The notes under the pieces are model-generated. The model searched no databases and was not told the DNA's origin. It was given only the letters and a program-made list of their open reading frames with translations. A stretch of 64,000 nt of DNA from Acanthopleura granulata (taxonomy: Eukaryota > Mollusca > Polyplacophora > Chitonida > Chitonidae). This document shows positions 44,771-58,000 of the stretch, in pieces; within the stretch, counting starts at the first letter, position 1, and each line of letters opens with the position of its first letter. The stretch is from positions 15,465,441 to 15,529,440 of the forward strand of contig JABBOT010000007.1 in assembly GCA_016165875.1 (NCBI GenBank). Reading direction: 5' to 3'. Both the position numbers and the translations under genes were made by a program.

Positions 44771-47700
44771 TTTAGCCTTAAAAGCCATCGGGTTAGGTGA
44801 AACGAATGTTAGAAGAGAAACATAGGATTTAGAAGACAGAATTAGATTCAAGTTCACAAAATAGTTAAGGCCTACCGATGGCCCTTATATACATGTGCAT
44901 TAGGCCCACAAAATATATGCTTGACACTTTCCGGTGAATTTGCCTCTCTTAACAGAATTTAATAGATTTTACAACTTCGTAGATTCCTTTTATATTGTAT
45001 GGAGAATGTATATAAATCTCCACATGAAGCAGGCCATAGAGAAGCGGACGAAGGGGGATAATCCGATCTCCGACAGCAGAAAAGAAATTGCTAACGAGAT
45101 TCATACGCTTCATAAATACGCTTTTTAAAAATATACTATAACTTTTTTCAGTGACCGTTGTGATTAAATACTCGTCGACATCTGTTTGTTTCGACAAGTA
45201 GGCCTACGTGATAAGTATCGTTTATATGGGTTAAAATGACTGTACAATGATATCCAAATCTATGTAACGGTTACTAACGAACAGCTCATTACATCTAATG
45301 TAAAGAATTGAGGGGATCTGACACTGCCGTGAATAACAACATTTGGTCATCACAGTTAACGCTTACTATACAACAACAGCATTTCGGGCATTTATTAGAA
45401 GTGTATGGCCCTTTCTTAATCTGGGTCACATCTCTATGGCAACTGACGTCACGATGATTTGCATGGTGCACGTGACTTGCATAGTGCGATGAGCGGTGAA
45501 TTCAAACTGACAAAAGCTTGGTAAACAGAATTTGTCGCATGAAAATCTCCAGGATTAACAGTTCACAACTGAAGGCTTTCAGTGACTTTACTGACCATCG
45601 TGGAATATGCAAGATACAACAACATAATGTCTGTAGCGTTTCCAATGGCGTGATTTTTGGTTCTTCGTGTGACGGCGGATGTTGCCTGCCTGACTGCCTG
45701 GATAAGGCTACTTGCTACGGTGATGTCATTGTGTGATCAGTTGCCGTGAGCGCAAAGCGTGACTAGGATATCCAGTGATATAAAGATATGTTACATCAAG
45801 TGCATTTCCCAGATACCTTTCTGCTTCTCTTCAAATGTGGGAATTTAAGGTAAGTAATTTAATTACGTTGAAAAAAAAAACAACAACAACTTGATATTGC
45901 ATTTGTACTGACTCAGAGAGATTGTAGAACGCTGTTGATGTTGTATTCTACGTTCAATTCATTAGGCTATTGTTCAACCTCCATGTACATGTGCATGTAC
46001 TTGACCCTCTTGCTTTAGTTTAGATCTAGCGTAAATCTAGTGTTTCTATTGTTGCTATTTTTCCCCAGCTAACGTAATGCACTGTGCACGTCTGAGAGCC
46101 TCTGCCGAAAGGGTATATTGTAGAGAAATATGTCTATATAAAAACACAATGCAGTGTCTACTGTGACGCAACGTCACATTGTTCGATGAGCAAAATAAGC
46201 AAACGCTGCATGGTACATCAACAAAATGATTCATATAACTATGGTAATTTACATAAAGAAACCATAAAGGCCATGTACTTACTCGACTGAGGCCTCTGTG
46301 GAGCTGTACATCTTGCTCCATTATCCTGTGATTGTCTTACAACGCTCTGTAGTCATCTTTTGATCCCGTTGCGATAGATCCTTAGTCATCATCCGTTCCG
46401 TGGAAAGAATCGACGTTGTCTAGAAAGCGTAACGTAAACAGACGTGCTTTTATACGCTAGGGTTGTCTCATTGTCATTGCCAGGGAGTACTGTCAGTATC
46501 TCGACTGTTTTCACCGTAATATTAAGAGACCTAACGTAACTATAAAGTGCCTATCGTTTTCCTCGATGTTTCTAATTCATTGGGGGAAGATTCCCCGCAG
46601 ACTGGCCGAAGGAAAATAAAACTCGTCGAAATTTCAATAAACATGACACCTTATATCTACAATGGACTGGACCGGATGACATCACAAACAGCCGGCGCTC
46701 TCCACACCGCTGATCGATTCCAATAAAATGCCTCGGCACATTCCGTCAATCTTTACGTCATAATGCCGATGACGTCAAATGCATGGCGTGAAACACTTAA
46801 ACACTGTTTTCAGAATGCTATGTATACCGAACCGGTTTTAGCTTTTCCTTAATAAAACTTCAAGTGATTATTAATTTATGTCAGAAACATACTATACGTA
46901 GAAATCAATAATTGGGAGAGCATTTGACATACAATATTATTAAATACCTATCAATAAACAATGCTTTTGGCTGTTTTATTGCAAGCATTTTCTGGAGAAA
47001 ACCGAACATTTAAGCCGTCATATGCCTTTATTCCGCGGTGTTGTATATGTTTTAGCCAGCTAATTTGGTGTGTCATAAAATGTGCCCAGTGTGCTAAAAA
47101 AAAACCCATTGTGCTGTGAGCGTTTTGGATCATAATAAACAAAACACTGAAATTCCTGGTTATTTTAGAACACCGGATTTAAAGCAGACATATGTGTATG
47201 TATGTACATGCAGTTTACTTTTCATGTACCTGTTGTTCAATCAACTGTTCCCTGTGTTACCCAATAAAGCATTTCAGGGATTTGTCATTTTAACTTGCCC
47301 GTACAAAGTATAAAGGTTTATTTCACAATTTAGCATCGTTTGTGTTTTACAATCCAAATTCTAGTAAATTGTTGAGCTGTATGTATCGAGCTGAACATTT
47401 CCATTGTGAGTCTCCTTCACGCGAGCTCTTTGGTACCCTTGCTACCAAATGTATTTTTGGTTCATTTTGATACTGTGTGCGCCAGTGAAAAATGCCCGTG
47501 TTAAAGTTTGGCCTAACTTCAACTGCTTGGTGTAAAATTTACCTTCCTGCAAGTGTGATGTTTGTCAGTTCTATGTAGCCCCATTCTTAAAATGTGTGAG
47601 TGCATGGCAGTATATTGCCACTGATGAGCTGCATGTCTACTTGCTTATGTTTGGGGACCGACCAATTTTTGTTTCACTTTTACATTTGTTAGTTTATTGA

Positions 47701-48104
47701 ATAAAATGTTAATGTTGGCGTTGGAAATCCAGTTGTTGTTTGAGTTTTTCAGTGTGCCACTAAGGACGCTAGTTTGTGTTTGTCAAATTCTGAGGAACCA
47801 AGTATCCTCATACCACTCCAGACTAAATTTACTTAATTCCTGACGCTCTGTTCACTCAAGGGCACAACCGCCCCGGCAAGAATTTGTGTAAACCCCACAG
47901 AGTAACCGCCCCAAGAATGCGCGTAAACCCTACGGAGTAACCGCCAAAGGAATCGGCGTAAATCCGAAGCGAAGAACAAAGGTGTTACACTAATGTATAA
48001 GGGAGACCAATATAATTTCATTAATAGCAACCGATGACAAATAAGTTAAGTTCCTACTGTGTCCTATCTCCCATCCCCGATTTGTTGGCAAGCGAAACCC
48101 CCCC

Positions 48105-48180
48105 CCAAAAAAAACAAACAAACAAACAAACAAACAAACAAACAAAAACAATACAAACAAACAAGCAAACAAACAAAAAA
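48105..48180 (+). repeat. (AAAC)n microsatellite
   Basis: Mostly perfect caaa units, preceded by a run of C and A. Confidence 0.9.
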
Positions 48181-48354
48181 ACCCCTATAAACTATACCAG
48201 TAAGACTGCACACAAATGTTGGCGATGAAAAAAAAACTTCCAAGCAGTCTCGTGACAGGTCAATATAGTTGTACCGGTATACATCTATGTTCTTATCTCA
48301 AAAAGTTTGATTCCTACTTATGGTCACATGATATGGGCTTTACTTAATTTTAAT

Positions 48355-48909
48355 ACAAACTCTTACAAAAGACACATCGACTGGAATCTAGAGCGGAAAA
48401 CCTGCACGCTGCTCTCTTCAACAACATTGCTGCCTGTCCACGGAAAATCATTTTTCCGACTGACAGGTGAAAACAAAAGTTACCTGCATGTGACAAGCAA
48501 CAGGTGTGTTCTAGTGGATTATTCGTGGAAATTCCGAAATATTAGTGGGTAAAAATTCAGCATATCAAACATTTCTCTCTGCAATTTTGTATTTTATTTT
48601 TCAACGAATTATTTAGCCCTGGGAACAGATGTGTTAACACAAGTGTACAGATATTTGTGAAAACACTTTTGGAAGTGGAAAGTGGAAAAAAGTTACTTCT
48701 CACATGCAACAGGTAAAAAATGTTTAAAATTTCAACCCCCCGTGCAAGAATGCATGGAGGCCTTCTGGATAATTGTCCTTATATATACCGTTCTTCAGAT
48801 TCACGGAATATTAAGAAATCGCAGAAAAGGACGCAAGGAAACCACCGCACCTGACACTACAGACTTAAGGATAAATTCTCCTGATGTAACACCACAGCCC
48901 GGCGAGTAG
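48355..48909 (+). other. possible exons of a small membrane protein, unproven
   Basis: A stretch ending TLLPVHGKSFFRLT is followed by a donor gtgaaa (48467). A second reading TLLEVESGKKLLLTCNR is followed by gtaaaa (48712). A last frame contains one strong membrane segment (EAFWIIVLIYTVLQIHGI), then RNRRKGRKE and a polar tail ending at the stop near 48909. The layout looks like a receptor end with Ig-like strands, but no complete domain or first exon is visible. Confidence 0.2.
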
Positions 48910-49611
48910 AATTGGGTTGACGACTTACTTCAACCTACGCTTTGCCCAAAAGGCAACTTTGGGAAAAGTTGAACTACCGGGGCATGCATCGGCCTTAACA
49001 TATGTTACGGTAGAAGTAACACTCAGCCTGGACTTTGGACAATGTGATTCGTAGGGCAGGAAGTCATTCGTCAATGGATTTGCGGTTTGAGCTGAGGCAC
49101 TCCGTATCGTCGTTAACTTCCAACACATCGAAGACCCTATATCTAGTGGTACAAAACAGAGAAAGCGTGTACAACAGTTCAAAATTTATATGCTATATAG
49201 GCGTGCCAAGTTACACTTCCACAGAACGAGGTCTCCCACACAATCGCTGTATAATACGTTTAAATAGACACGTACAGTACATTTTATATACTGTATTGAT
49301 AGGACCATAAATGCGAGGCCAATCGCTTATACTTACCATGGGAATCTTGGGAGTTACATTCACACCCGCCATGATACACATTCACTCAGTGACAGTTTAC
49401 TAACCATGTATCAACAAATCATTCCACGCAAGTTTATACAAGGGTTTGCTGACTTGCTGCCAACACGCACGGCAATTGCTGACCTCTACTACAAATCTGA
49501 GCGAACTTTATCCAACCGTTCATATCGGCATGTGTAACAGTACACGGAGGTTTGTAATTCGCTCACGTGCATGGCGGATTATCCTTCATGCACGTAATCA
49601 CGTTCATTCAT

Positions 49612-49700
49612 CTATTTCATTTGTGTTTAGCACCGTACTCTGTTAAAAAAATTTCGCTTACATTATAGGCAATGCAGCGGTGGAGAAACCGATCTGGTAC
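49612..49700 (+). repeat. SINE family A fragment, diverged
   Basis: ctatttcatttgtgtttagc, accgtactctg and tttcgcttacattataggca match the head and core with many changes. Confidence 0.5.
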
Positions 49701-51397
49701 TTGACAAACCTCAAAACCGAAAATCACAGGTGTATTAACGAGGTGTGGATTCGAACACGTGACCTAACTGATCAAGGGTGTGACAGTCGCAGCGAGAGAG
49801 TGCTTCAAACGTGTATATCTCGAATCCTCGTCAGGGAGCTGTTCAACAGAGGGGTCGTAACCTTACGCCGGCCTAACCACCATGGTGTTACATACGGCCA
49901 GCGCATACCGCCGCTTTGAGAAACAGCTCTCTGACAACTAGAAGTCGCCTTCACACAGTGCGATTCGATTAGTCGAATGAAAAAGGGACAAAGGTTATAT
50001 TTCGTACGATTTGTACAAATCCCCACATCGCACTGGACGCGACTTACGAAATTAATACAGCTTTTTTTTCCCTTGGGCTTGTCGAATTCGAACAGTCCGT
50101 ACAAGACATATCGCATCCTGTGCACACGGTTTAACCGTCTCTCAGTGCCTTTGCATGTCGACGCTATCTACGTAACGTAACCATATTCTTCTATTTTCAT
50201 TTCACGCTGTGCAGGGGCTATTTCGGGATTACGATATAAGGAGGACAAATCCTCATGCATGGGGGATGTCCCATTCCCTGACCATGGTCCACTGGCAAAA
50301 GTGTACTAATTTAAGCTGGCCCAAAAGCTGACGGCTAATTAACAGAATATCGTGATGACAAGTCAGTCTACCTCAAGCATCATCAGTTTACACTCAGTTC
50401 AACATTTGTTGTGCACGGCATGAAGAAGAAATAAACCCATATAAGCATTTTACACTTTTAATTACATTTAAATTAAACTTAATTTCTGTGACAAAATGAT
50501 TAAGCGATTAAGTGTTGCATTAAAGGCTTCACAATAATGGCATATATGTAAATAATTCCATCAACATAATTTCCAATGGTATTTTTTTTCTCCATTTTTG
50601 ACATAATTGTAAGCTATAAAAATATGCATTGAAATCTATCATTTAGACTAAAAATTAAACACAACCAGTTGTGAAAAAATAAAGAACCTCCTTTTTCAAA
50701 CCCAAAAAAGGAAGCTTCTCTTTCCATATTATAAGAACTGTATTTACATACATGCGCGTTTAGCACAATTTGTGCCCAATATATTCAACACCTGAATGGG
50801 GTATCTCTTCCCCCGCAATGGTGACTCGGTCCAAAGATAATTTGACTACTGTTCACTGGAACTGCATGAGTAATAGGTTATCAGTTTGCCCACAACACGT
50901 CACTGTAAATGCAGGAATGAACAATAGACCACATAGCTTTGACTCGAATTACCTTTGGCGAGAAAGGTTCCGCATTATCATAGACTGTACAAAGTTTGAA
51001 AATGAAAAAGAGCTCAGTCACACAGTTTTCATTACTTTCTCAAGCTAGGCCATTAACACACACATGCACACAGCTGACATAATGCAAGGAATAATCCAGA
51101 AACTGTCCTCCTAATAACTACTTCATGCCCAAATTAAGACGTTAGCTGCAAAACGCGTTCAGCTGACCACCTCTTGAAATGTACAATCCTATACTGCTTC
51201 AAGTTCCCCACAACGCCATGCCACATTAAATCGAAACGGACTGGATCATCTATAGTTTAGCCTTATTCTCCAGAGGTGTCGACCACGGCGGACAAGAAAC
51301 TTGATCGACGAGAAAAAGACTGATCGCCAAAGGCACAAACTGTGGAACTTAATTAGCTCAGACGCTATGCTTCATTTTAGCATTAGCTTTGATGGCT

Positions 51398-51650
51398 GGT
51401 TGATTTATTTATTTCGTTGGTGTTTACGTGGTACTCAACAATATATACTAAAACATTCGCTTATTATGACATCCACCAGCGTTATCCTGGGAAAAAACGG
51501 GGCGGGGCCCCGCGAAAACCAACGACCATCCACAAGTAGCTGGCTAACCTTTCCACATACGGCCGTAGAGGAAGCCGATAAGGTGGGCGTGAGCCGACAG
51601 CGACCGCATTGGTGTCAGGTCCCTGGGTGACTTTCCTCACTGCTAGGTCA
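51398..51650 (+). repeat. SINE family A, full length, diverged
   Basis: Head tttatttatttcgttggtgt, then tggtactcaacaatatatac, accaacgaccatccacaagt, acggccgtagaggaagccga and gaccgcattggtgtcaggtc. Confidence 0.8.
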
Positions 51651-52079
51651 CCTCATGGCATGAACTAAGTTTACAGCCTTACAAATACCTATAGTGGGGT
51701 ATTTGTCTCACGGAATGGCGTCTCGGGCTTAAGCTGAATGGACCACTATGCTCTTGTATGTGCGTGAGTTGTGCTTTACCAGTTTGCTCACCGGACGCTA
51801 TGGCAAAGCCAGGAATGAAGAACATATTTCACCGTTTAGTCGAACGCGTTATAAGGTTAGCGGCTCCCCAAACGTTACCTCAACAGATGATCACACGATG
51901 TCAATGAGAGAGAAAATCAACAGGAGAACGGTAAATTCATTAAAATGTAAATTGCACATTTCACCTGACAGCAACCGGATTATTTTCTCAAACTCAAAAT
52001 AAAGAAGAAGCAGTAGGATATGCAAGCGAGTGATTAGTCATGACCACGTCCTACTTAATGGTGAGCAGCAGATGGGAAA

Positions 52080-55000
52080 TTAGAACAGATCATAGAAGTA
52101 GTCCAGTCCTTGTCCTAGTTCCCAGATGGAAATGCCAGTGTTCATCTCTTGTGCCAGCTCCAGTCTCTTCTGTATGGAATACAGAGTGGGGTAATACACT
52201 TTGTGGTTGCCATCATTTGCCCTGCAACAGAATATTTACATCGCACTTCTATGATCAGAAAAAACATCAACAGCAAGATGAGTACAAAGTATGGGCATGG
52301 CCCATAGGTCAATTTAGATAGTAGATTAACACTAATTATGAGAACGGATGCTAAGCCGATTTTAACGCTGCTTAAGACAGTAAACACCAAATGAAAAGAA
52401 AGACGCCCATAACTTCGACCGCCAAAGGCACAAATTGTTGAACTTCATTAACCCATGTGCAATTCACTTTAGATGAGCTTCATTTCGACATTAGATTGGT
52501 TGAATGATTTATTTATTTCACTGGTGCTTTACGCCCTATGCTCAACAATATTTTAATGATAGGACATTCACCAGCATTATGGTGGTAGGAAACCGGTTGT
52601 TGACAGACTTCCCCACATACACTGTGAGCCGCTAGAACGCTAACCACCTCAGTCACAGAGGCACCGACTTGTTCATCCAGGTATAATGGTGCTCATTGTG
52701 CCGTTTACTGAAGTTTACTACAGTGACATGTTCTTACTTGTATTCTATCACATGCTCCGCCTCGTTTTCGTTCCAGGTAAATTTGGGCTTATGTCGTTTG
52801 AGAATTTCAATATACCTGGCAACGAAACAAAGGTATCCAGAATATGCAAAGGAAAATAAAATAAAGATTCTAACCCAATTTTTATGGTATATATATATAT
52901 ATATATGTGGGGAACATAAGAACGGTTATTATAAGACAGAGCACTTAGCACAAATTTATATTACAGGCGACTATAAACAAAATCAGCATAATTTATAGAC
53001 CATTCAGACATACGAGTTCATGTATACGGTTTAAAGGCCGGGGCACGTATGATTTTATTCAAAGGGTACCGTTACCATCAACAAGGATTTTTAAAGCAAG
53101 AAATTATTGTTATCTTGATTTCACCAAGACAATTCCTAGAAGGCACTGATGCTTGTCTCTCATTTGAAAAATCGTCCATGGAATACTGACTTTCAGCCCA
53201 ATGAATGGTCTTGCAATTGCTCTCACAGAGAATAAGGTTGGGAGAAATATTACTGTTTACGAAGAAATTACATAAAAATACCAAGGCAATTAAGACTATA
53301 TGCGCTCAGACTGGTTATCTTTTATGTCTGTGTATACACGAGCGCTTGATCACATTGCCTTCCACGCAATTTGCAGACAAGGCATCAATTACACATACCG
53401 CAAACAGAAAACAATATATATTACTTGGCTCTGCGCTGTTCAATTGTGAGGCCTTTGTCATAATAACCGGTCGATGGTGCTTATGCGGCCATTTGCACAC
53501 CTTCTTTGCCTTGTTTTCCACCAATATGCATATCTGTACCTCACACGCGGGAAAGTTCGTCCGTCTGTTGTTTTCTTCTGACACTAAGGTTTCGTCCACC
53601 CATAAAACTGATCCCCATCGCGCGAGTGAAAACTTCTTGTGTACGGCGTTAAACAACAATGGCATAAATAGACAATGAACTGTAACAGAAAGGAAAACTC
53701 ACTGATGAGACACCATAGGTCCCCCACCTCCTGGGAAGAAGTCATTTCCGTAAAAGTTCAGCCCTAACAGTAGTTTCTGCCTTTCCGGAGCTTGATCATC
53801 CGGCACCAGTTCCTCCACACAGCGCCTTACCCAGTCGATCGGACTGTTCGGACCTGGGCTATCATAACAAATGTAGTTATAGATTTATGCCCCAATGTCC
53901 TCTACATCGTACTACAGAGTGTCAAAAAGGTAACCTATATTAAGTTGATTTTTTGCTTTTAAAAATCTGTTTTCTTCAAAGGTGGATAACAGGGAAATTT
54001 CAAGTTCGAACTTTTTTATCGCTAAAGGTGAGAAAAGCCCTACTGTACAATGTGACCTGCCGTAATGTTAGGCAGATATTTCTGATTACATTTACCATGA
54101 CATGGACGTCTAAGAAAAATGTGACAAAAAGTTATTTAGACTAGACGTACGATAGGTAAAACTGAGGAGCTGGGAGTTTTTTAACTTAAGAAGCTGCTGA
54201 TTGAAGGAGAGGTCGTTTGTACCTCCCTAACACGGCGAGACGGGTGATCATGACACAGTTGGTCTCTTTTTCCCTTTTGCGACAAAAAAGTTCGAACTCG
54301 AAACTCCCATATTCATTTAATACAGGCTGTCATTTTCAGCCATGTTACACAGTAGGAAAGTCAGACTGTGAGTAATCATGATGCATGCAAGGGTCTCATT
54401 CAGCCATGACACCAGGCCACATGTGGACGTTCAGTGTGGACGTTGGTGACACCTGGTGGGTCCGATATGTTCGGATCACGCCTTTCTCTAAACCGTCACC
54501 TTGGTTACACACCTCCTAGTTCTGGATGTCCAATCAAATGGTAAAATTTTAAATCGCAGATTTTCGTACATTGAATGAAAGCAACGAATTGGCAAGAATC
54601 AACCATCTGACCAGAAAACATATTCTTACCTGTTTGGATTGGAATAGTCATACGTCATCAGACTGAAACCGTCAATGACACCTGATAAAGCGTCAAAGTC
54701 GGCCTTCTGAAACATGCCCTGGACGTTGCTGTAACACAGAACACATTACCGTATATGGAACCAAATATTTTTGAAAATATTACCTTGAACGTGTTAAACT
54801 ATGGGCTGAGAACCACTTGCTAAACATTTGAGTAACATGGAACACGTTATTGTCAGCGTTATTGTCAAAATTAGAACCATTCTGGCTATGCATAGAACAT
54901 ATTAATTTGTGAGCCCAGGAGCATTCTGATCTCTATACATGCGCACACGTTTACTTCAATGTCTATCTCTCCGATGCTTCACTGTAATATTAGCAAGCCA

Positions 55001-58000
55001 CGCAAAACCAGTCACAAGATGGTATACCATAGTGATGGCATGTATTCGGGACACATGTAGCGACCCCATTCTGAAGTGCTACTTCAATCATGTAGTGGTG
55101 TCTCCATACACTCTTGGAAGTTTTATCAGAGGTTTGTCTTCCGACATCAAATCAAGAACGAGCACAAAGCCCATTAAATATATACAAGATAATGTCTTAC
55201 CCTTTGTATAAGGGAGGTGGTATCACAAGAATAAGAGTCTTCTTCTTTCTATGGAAGCCTTCCGCTATGTGTTCCAGGAAATGTACAAGTTCTCTGTTGG
55301 GGGTTGGAAATAGAATAAACGCTCGTCAAGCACTGTAATTTGTATTTATAGGCCTGCACTACTTACACCAACACCTAGCGTTTAGTTAATTTTTTGGACT
55401 TCATAGTAATTATTATACTATGCCCGTCTAAAGAATAGAATCGACATTGCAGTCCAGAAGTACATAATCATTTATTTATTTGACTTATGATTTACGACAT
55501 CCTAAATAATATTTCACCTGTAGAGATAACAGACAGATGATCCTTTTGGAATGAGGAAAACGAACACAGCCCGAGGAAACTTACACACCTTGTCAGGTGT
55601 CTAACAAACCTCCAGATATAAAGCTGTAGCCGAGCTGGTGAGAGCAAGATTCGATTCTGTAATCTTACTGCAGACTAAATTCTAGTGCAGACCTAGGCCA
55701 ATAATGTCCCCAAGCGTATAGCTGAGGGTAAATGTAAGTATGGCATGCTCATTTTATTTGTTGAATCAAATCTTGTTTAATGCGATAATCAAATAGGCCT
55801 ATTTTTCAGGACAAAGACTGTTTGAGTTTAATCCATTCTAAGTGTTACCAACTTCGTACATTCTTACGTGCCTACTGTGTAAATTTTCACTTAATTGCAG
55901 CTTTTGACTAAATGGCAAGCGGTTAATGGCAAGATTAAAACAGATGAAAAACGCGTTTGTATTATGCATTAAGTGCACAAATGTAAAGAGCTATGGATGA
56001 CCTCACATGTACATCAAATACAATACCTTTTAGCCTGGCCTCCCAGTTGTGACCAGATTTCTATGACGGCCCCACCAAAGCCTTGTTCCTACAAAACAAA
56101 TATGTCTACGTCAGGCTAATGGACTAACCAAGTCCCAGTGTCATGAAGTGCGCTTTACTTAAGTGAGCGAGATATAAAGTGCTCTTAGGTATGGTTACTT
56201 AACGCTAAGTGAGCTTTATGGAACAGACTCCCAGACACTGGTTGAGGTTGATGGGTTAAAATGGTCAACAACTAGCCAGATAATGAACAAATTCGGACGG
56301 GGATGACGGTTTGCCTTTCCGATTAATCCTTTCCCGGTAATGAATACTTCCGTTCCTGATAATAAATTAATCCGTAATGAGGAACGGATTTGATCAACCG
56401 AAATGTAATCCGTCATTCCTTAAATAACGAATTTAACGGGAGATTTTTTACAGGGCATGCTGTCGAAACATCCGTACACCGTCCGTCAACCAAAATAGGC
56501 TTCAAAGGTCAAAACGTGCAAGACAAGTTTCCAAAATGACAAATAATGCAAACCACCAGAGAACTAAGAAAGTATATAAAATACAGACGTAAATTATGTT
56601 TTCCCTAATAAGCATAAAGTTAACCATTGGCGTGATCATGTCTATACAGATGGAGAGATAGATTGGTTACTTGATGTGAGCAAAACTTGCTTCTTGTCAT
56701 TCCGTACATGGATTACATTGTATTATGGCGGATAATAAGAAAGAATACTTAAATGCGAATAGCAAGCGATGAGACTAACCACGCAATCGTAACTTACTTT
56801 TACGTAACTCAAAGGCTTCTTCAACATAACGCCAAAATTTACGTAATATTCCACTAGTTTGACAAGTCAATAACTCCACCAGCTTAAATGCGCTTGGCTT
56901 ATGCCAGTAATATGGTTTGATAAGCTGTTTTCGTAGATCTACATACAATCGGCATACAAATACAAAATGATACTCGTCCTCGACAGAGTGAACATCGCAC
57001 ATTTAACACAGTTTCTCTGCGCGTGCCACACGCGCATGTCCGTGTCGACCACTTTCAATAAGTAAATTATGCGAGGAAGTCCTTACGCACATCGATGTTT
57101 TGGATTAGCAATCTTTTGTAGGTAGCACTCAAAATCAATTTCTTGTTTTAAATACCTGTACAAAATTAATTTAGGGCCACGTAAATGACTTTGAAATTCC
57201 CGCTTGTAACAATCTGCTACACGCTGACGAAAAATTCTAAGAATTAATTTGACATTAACACTCCTGAAAAATAACGAGGCTTTGCCAAAACCATATTTCA
57301 TTAATAATACCCGAACTAACAGCAGCCAATTAGCTTTTTCTTCACAACACTTTAACATCATTTCACACAGATTACACGCAATAAAATGTCCTGAGTTCAC
57401 AAGTTTGAAAAAATATTTTAAAATTCGACACAGACGCTGCACATAAAGGCGTTGTCTGCCTAGCTCACCATTAATAGTAGCGTTAGAGGTCGACTCGTTA
57501 ACCTTTAAAAGTTGTTTGAAAAATCGTAATTGTATTCTCTCTACCGAGATACTGTGGTGGAACCCCCACACTTCACACGCATACATGATAAAGCTCCCAA
57601 GAAATCAATCAAAAAGACTGCCTGCAGAACTAACATCAATTGGGCATTGCTTAAGTTTACTGAATAACACCTGTGCAGCCTTCGATCCCTTATTAACAGC
57701 GTATTTTTGAGTTTTATAAAATTTACAATTTGAGGATAACACCCAGATAATTGATTTCATTAACATTTTCTAACTCTACACCATTATAAGTCCATTTATC
57801 ACTCCTAAATAATGTACTTTTAAGTCGAAATACCATAGTTTTTGTTTTATTTTCACTTACTGTTAAGCCTCATGTCTGGCTATAAGTATACAATTCATTT
57901 AAACTGTCTTGTAATCCTCTAGCGGTTTCCGACAATAAAACAACATCATCAACAAACAAAAGTAAATAGACAGACAATTCGTTAAGTATTAGGATGCTTT

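Larger units (their letters stand above)
43055..48300. other. upstream of the kinase, no coding exon recognised
   Basis: A 5' non-coding exon of the kinase should lie here. CRE-like tgacgtcac with a nearby cacgtg E-box at about 45445-45475, and a cluster of tgacgtca/tacgtca near 46750-46780, are possible promoter elements only. A SINE is at 44511. A T-rich tract at 44180-44250 and tandem caagaatgcgcgtaaaccct-like units at 47870-47965 are present. The frame at 45518 is short and unsupported. Confidence 0.4.
48910..52079. other. intergenic, no gene seen
   Basis: Contains SINE fragments only. The minus-strand end next to 52080 is probably the CHID1 3' UTR. Confidence 0.4.

Noticed and set aside
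49738..49800. tRNA-like B box (gattcgaacacg)
   Set aside because: No matching A box or cloverleaf could be built. It is next to a SINE fragment and probably part of a repeat.
53205..53678. 157-codon plus-strand ORF
   Set aside because: Its end is a SINE-like fragment and the rest has no domain. It lies within a CHID1 intron.
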